From Fibrobacter sp. (lineage in GTDB: Bacteria; Fibrobacterota; Fibrobacteria; Fibrobacterales; Fibrobacteraceae): a stretch of 51,467 nucleotides of DNA. Shown here piece by piece: positions 49,844 to 51,467 of the stretch; the stretch's first letter is position 1, and the number at the start of each line of letters is the position of its first letter. The DNA is taken from assembly GCA_024398935.1 (NCBI GenBank), contig JAKSIH010000018.1:1-51467 (forward strand), in the 5' to 3' direction. The notes below the pieces were generated by a model. That model saw only the letters and a program-made list of their open reading frames with translations, was not told the origin of the DNA and made no database searches. A program made the position numbers and the translations under genes.

Positions 49844-51467
49844 ATGATCTTTACTGTGAGAAAGCGCGACGGCAGAGAGATGCCGTTCAACATCGAGAAG
49901 ATTGCTGACGCCATTGTTAAGGCATTTAGGGCCTCCAAGGAACTTGAAGAACAAATTAAGGCTTCTCAGTCACAGTTGGACCTTCTCGGTGGTGAAGACG
50001 TTCTTAGCAGTACTGCTCTTAAGGTTGCCGCTTACGCAGTAGGCCGCCTGGAAGCCGAGGGCAAGAACAAGCCCGATATCGAAGACATCCAGGACGCAGT
50101 CGAAAAGGCCTTGACCGAAGCGGGCTACGGCGATACCGCCAAGAGCTACATCCTCTATCGTGCAGAACGTACCCGTGTTCGTGAAGTGAACACCCGCCTC
50201 ATGCACACGCTGCGTGACATTACCTTCAGTTCTGCCAAGGAATCCGACCTGAAGCGTGAAAATGCAAACATCGATGGCGATACCGCCATGGGTACCATGC
50301 TCAAGTACGGTTCCGAATCCGCAAAGCACTTCTACACCATGATGATGCTGAAGCCGGAACACAGCCGCGCTCATTCCGAAGGCGACATCCATATTCATGA
50401 TTTGGACTTCTACGCCCTTACCATGACCTGCTGCCAAATCGATTTGATCAAGCTTTTCAAGAACGGCTTTAACACCGGTCACGGTCATCTTCGCGAACCC
50501 AAGGACATCCGCAGCTACGCAGCTCTCGCTGCAATTGCTATCCAGTCCAACCAGAATGACCAGCATGGTGGCCAGGCAGTTCCCAACTTCGATTACGCCA
50601 TGGCTGATGGCGTCCGCATCACTTACCGCAAGGCTTACCTGAACAACATGGTGAAGGCCTTGATCCTTTTGACCGGTAAGGAAGAAGAAGAAATCCGTCC
50701 CATCGTCAAGAAACTCCACGAAGAAATGCTCGAGATGGGCATGGTGGCAACCCTCGTTCCTAACGAGAAGTTCGTGCAGACCGAAGCCCGCGAGCTTTCC
50801 AAGACTTTCAGCACCGAAATTGTGATGGGTGCCCAGAAGTTTGCCGAAAAGCAGGCCTACGAAGAGACCGACAAGGCCACCTTCCAGGCAATGGAAGCTT
50901 TCGTCCACAACCTGAATTCCATGCACAGCCGCGCAGGTGCCCAGACTCCGTTCAGTAGCATCAACTATGGTATGTGCACCGACCCCGAAGCCCGCATGGT
51001 CATGAAGAACCTGCTTCTCACTACCGAAGAAGGCTTGGGCGGTGGTGAAACCGCAATTTTCCCCATCCAGATTTTCCGCGTGAAGGAAGGCGTAAGCCTG
51101 AATCCGGGGGACCCCAACTACGACTTGTTCAAGTTGGCCTGCCGCGTTTCCGCAAAGCGCCTGTTCCCCAACTTCAGCTTCATGGATGCACCGTATAACG
51201 CCGCTTACTATAAGCCGGGCCACCCTGAAACAGAAATTGCCTACATGGGCTGCCGTACCCGCGTGATCGGTAACACCGCCCGTCCCGAAAACGAAATTAC
51301 CTTCGGCCGTGGCAACCTGAGCTTTACCTCCATCAACCTGCCCCGTATCGCCCTCAAGATGAAGTCCATCGACTTGTTCTACAAGGAACTGGACCGCATG
51401 CTGGAACTGGTTCGCGATCAGCTGCTGGAACGCATGGAAGTCCAGAGCCGCAAGCGCGTGAAGAACT
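49844..51467 (+). CDS. nrdD: Anaerobic ribonucleoside-triphosphate reductase (NrdD), 5' part
   Basis: The first 541 residues of NrdD, which makes deoxynucleotides without oxygen using a glycyl radical. The N-terminal ATP-cone (VRKRDGREMPFNIEKIADAI) spans about 1-95. The catalytic barrel follows, with GDIHIHDLDFY, TMTCCQIDL, HGGQAVPNFDYAMADG and the late AYMGCRTRVIGN. The frame stays open to the window edge, so the zinc site and glycyl-radical loop are missing from view. ATG 49844 has AAGGA eight bases upstream; GTG three bases earlier is also in frame. An ATP-cone means allosteric control by dATP is likely. The activase NrdG should lie downstream outside the window. Confidence 0.95.
   Translation, partial: MIFTVRKRDGREMPFNIEKIADAIVKAFRASKELEEQIKASQSQLDLLGGEDVLSSTALKVAAYAVGRLEAEGKNKPDIEDIQDAVEKALTEAGYGDTAKSYILYRAERTRVREVNTRLMHTLRDITFSSAKESDLKRENANIDGDTAMGTMLKYGSESAKHFYTMMMLKPEHSRAHSEGDIHIHDLDFYALTMTCCQIDLIKLFKNGFNTGHGHLREPKDIRSYAALAAIAIQSNQNDQHGGQAVPNFDYAMADGVRITYRKAYLNNMVKALILLTGKEEEEIRPIVKKLHEEMLEMGMVATLVPNEKFVQTEARELSKTFSTEIVMGAQKFAEKQAYEETDKATFQAMEAFVHNLNSMHSRAGAQTPFSSINYGMCTDPEARMVMKNLLLTTEEGLGGGETAIFPIQIFRVKEGVSLNPGDPNYDLFKLACRVSAKRLFPNFSFMDAPYNAAYYKPGHPETEIAYMGCRTRVIGNTARPENEITFGRGNLSFTSINLPRIALKMKSIDLFYKELDRMLELVRDQLLERMEVQSRKRVKN

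Overview
The window comes from a Fibrobacter-like bacterium (Fibrobacter or a close relative). The evidence is a 2,285-residue SprA-type type IX secretion translocon, a secreted CE1-type polysaccharide esterase, a surface protein with a type IX-like C-terminal tail, LPS export and Bam lipoprotein genes (a diderm cell), a futalosine-pathway menaquinone gene, an anaerobic ribonucleotide reductase, and promoters of the form TTGACA-N17-TANNTTTG. The -10 element matches the Bacteroidetes/Fibrobacteres type. Assignment is by recognition of protein families only; no search could be run.

Layout. 1-2.3 kb: the tail of a gene resembling an Rpn-type nuclease, then a biotin-dependent acyl-CoA carboxyltransferase, followed by an unexplained pair of tandem structured repeats. 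2.3-9.2 kb: sprA. 9.5-14.5 kb, minus strand: mqnC, an M23/LysM cell-wall peptidase, batD and batE. 14.6-24.8 kb, plus strand: secreted esterase, a ModF-like double ABC ATPase, mrp with a DUF971 gene, a short primary-type sigma factor, two TPR proteins (the second resembling SprE/PorW of the type IX system) and an orphan lipoprotein. 24.9-26.6 kb: a small protein, an array of about 100-bp tandem repeats that acts as a bank of terminators behind tRNA-Thr(CGT), and a membrane-anchored TPR protein.

26.6-31.4 kb, minus strand: bamD, an outer-membrane barrel protein, a PHP-type metallohydrolase (the last two overlapping by one base) and a rhomboid protease. 31.5-39.2 kb, plus strand: lptF, lptG, a diguanylate cyclase, a sodium:solute symporter, a double SIMPL-domain protein and tRNA-Gly(GCC). 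Envelope assembly dominates this half: Bam and Lpt genes are read divergently from a 65-bp region.

39.3-48.2 kb is the accessory part: hairpin-rich and repeat-rich intergenic DNA, an Rpn-family nuclease, a toxin-antitoxin pair bracketed by 71-bp direct repeats that each carry a complete promoter, a C10 tract, an AT-rich 1,431-residue surface protein, and two paralogous 50-residue peptides of unknown function right behind it. An AAA/DUF4143 ATPase, a nucleotidyltransferase-fold protein and the start of nrdD (with paired palindromes upstream) close the window. The most promising undescribed items are the surface protein plus twin peptides, the promoter-carrying repeats around the toxin-antitoxin pair, the terminator array, and the tandem structured element after the carboxyltransferase.
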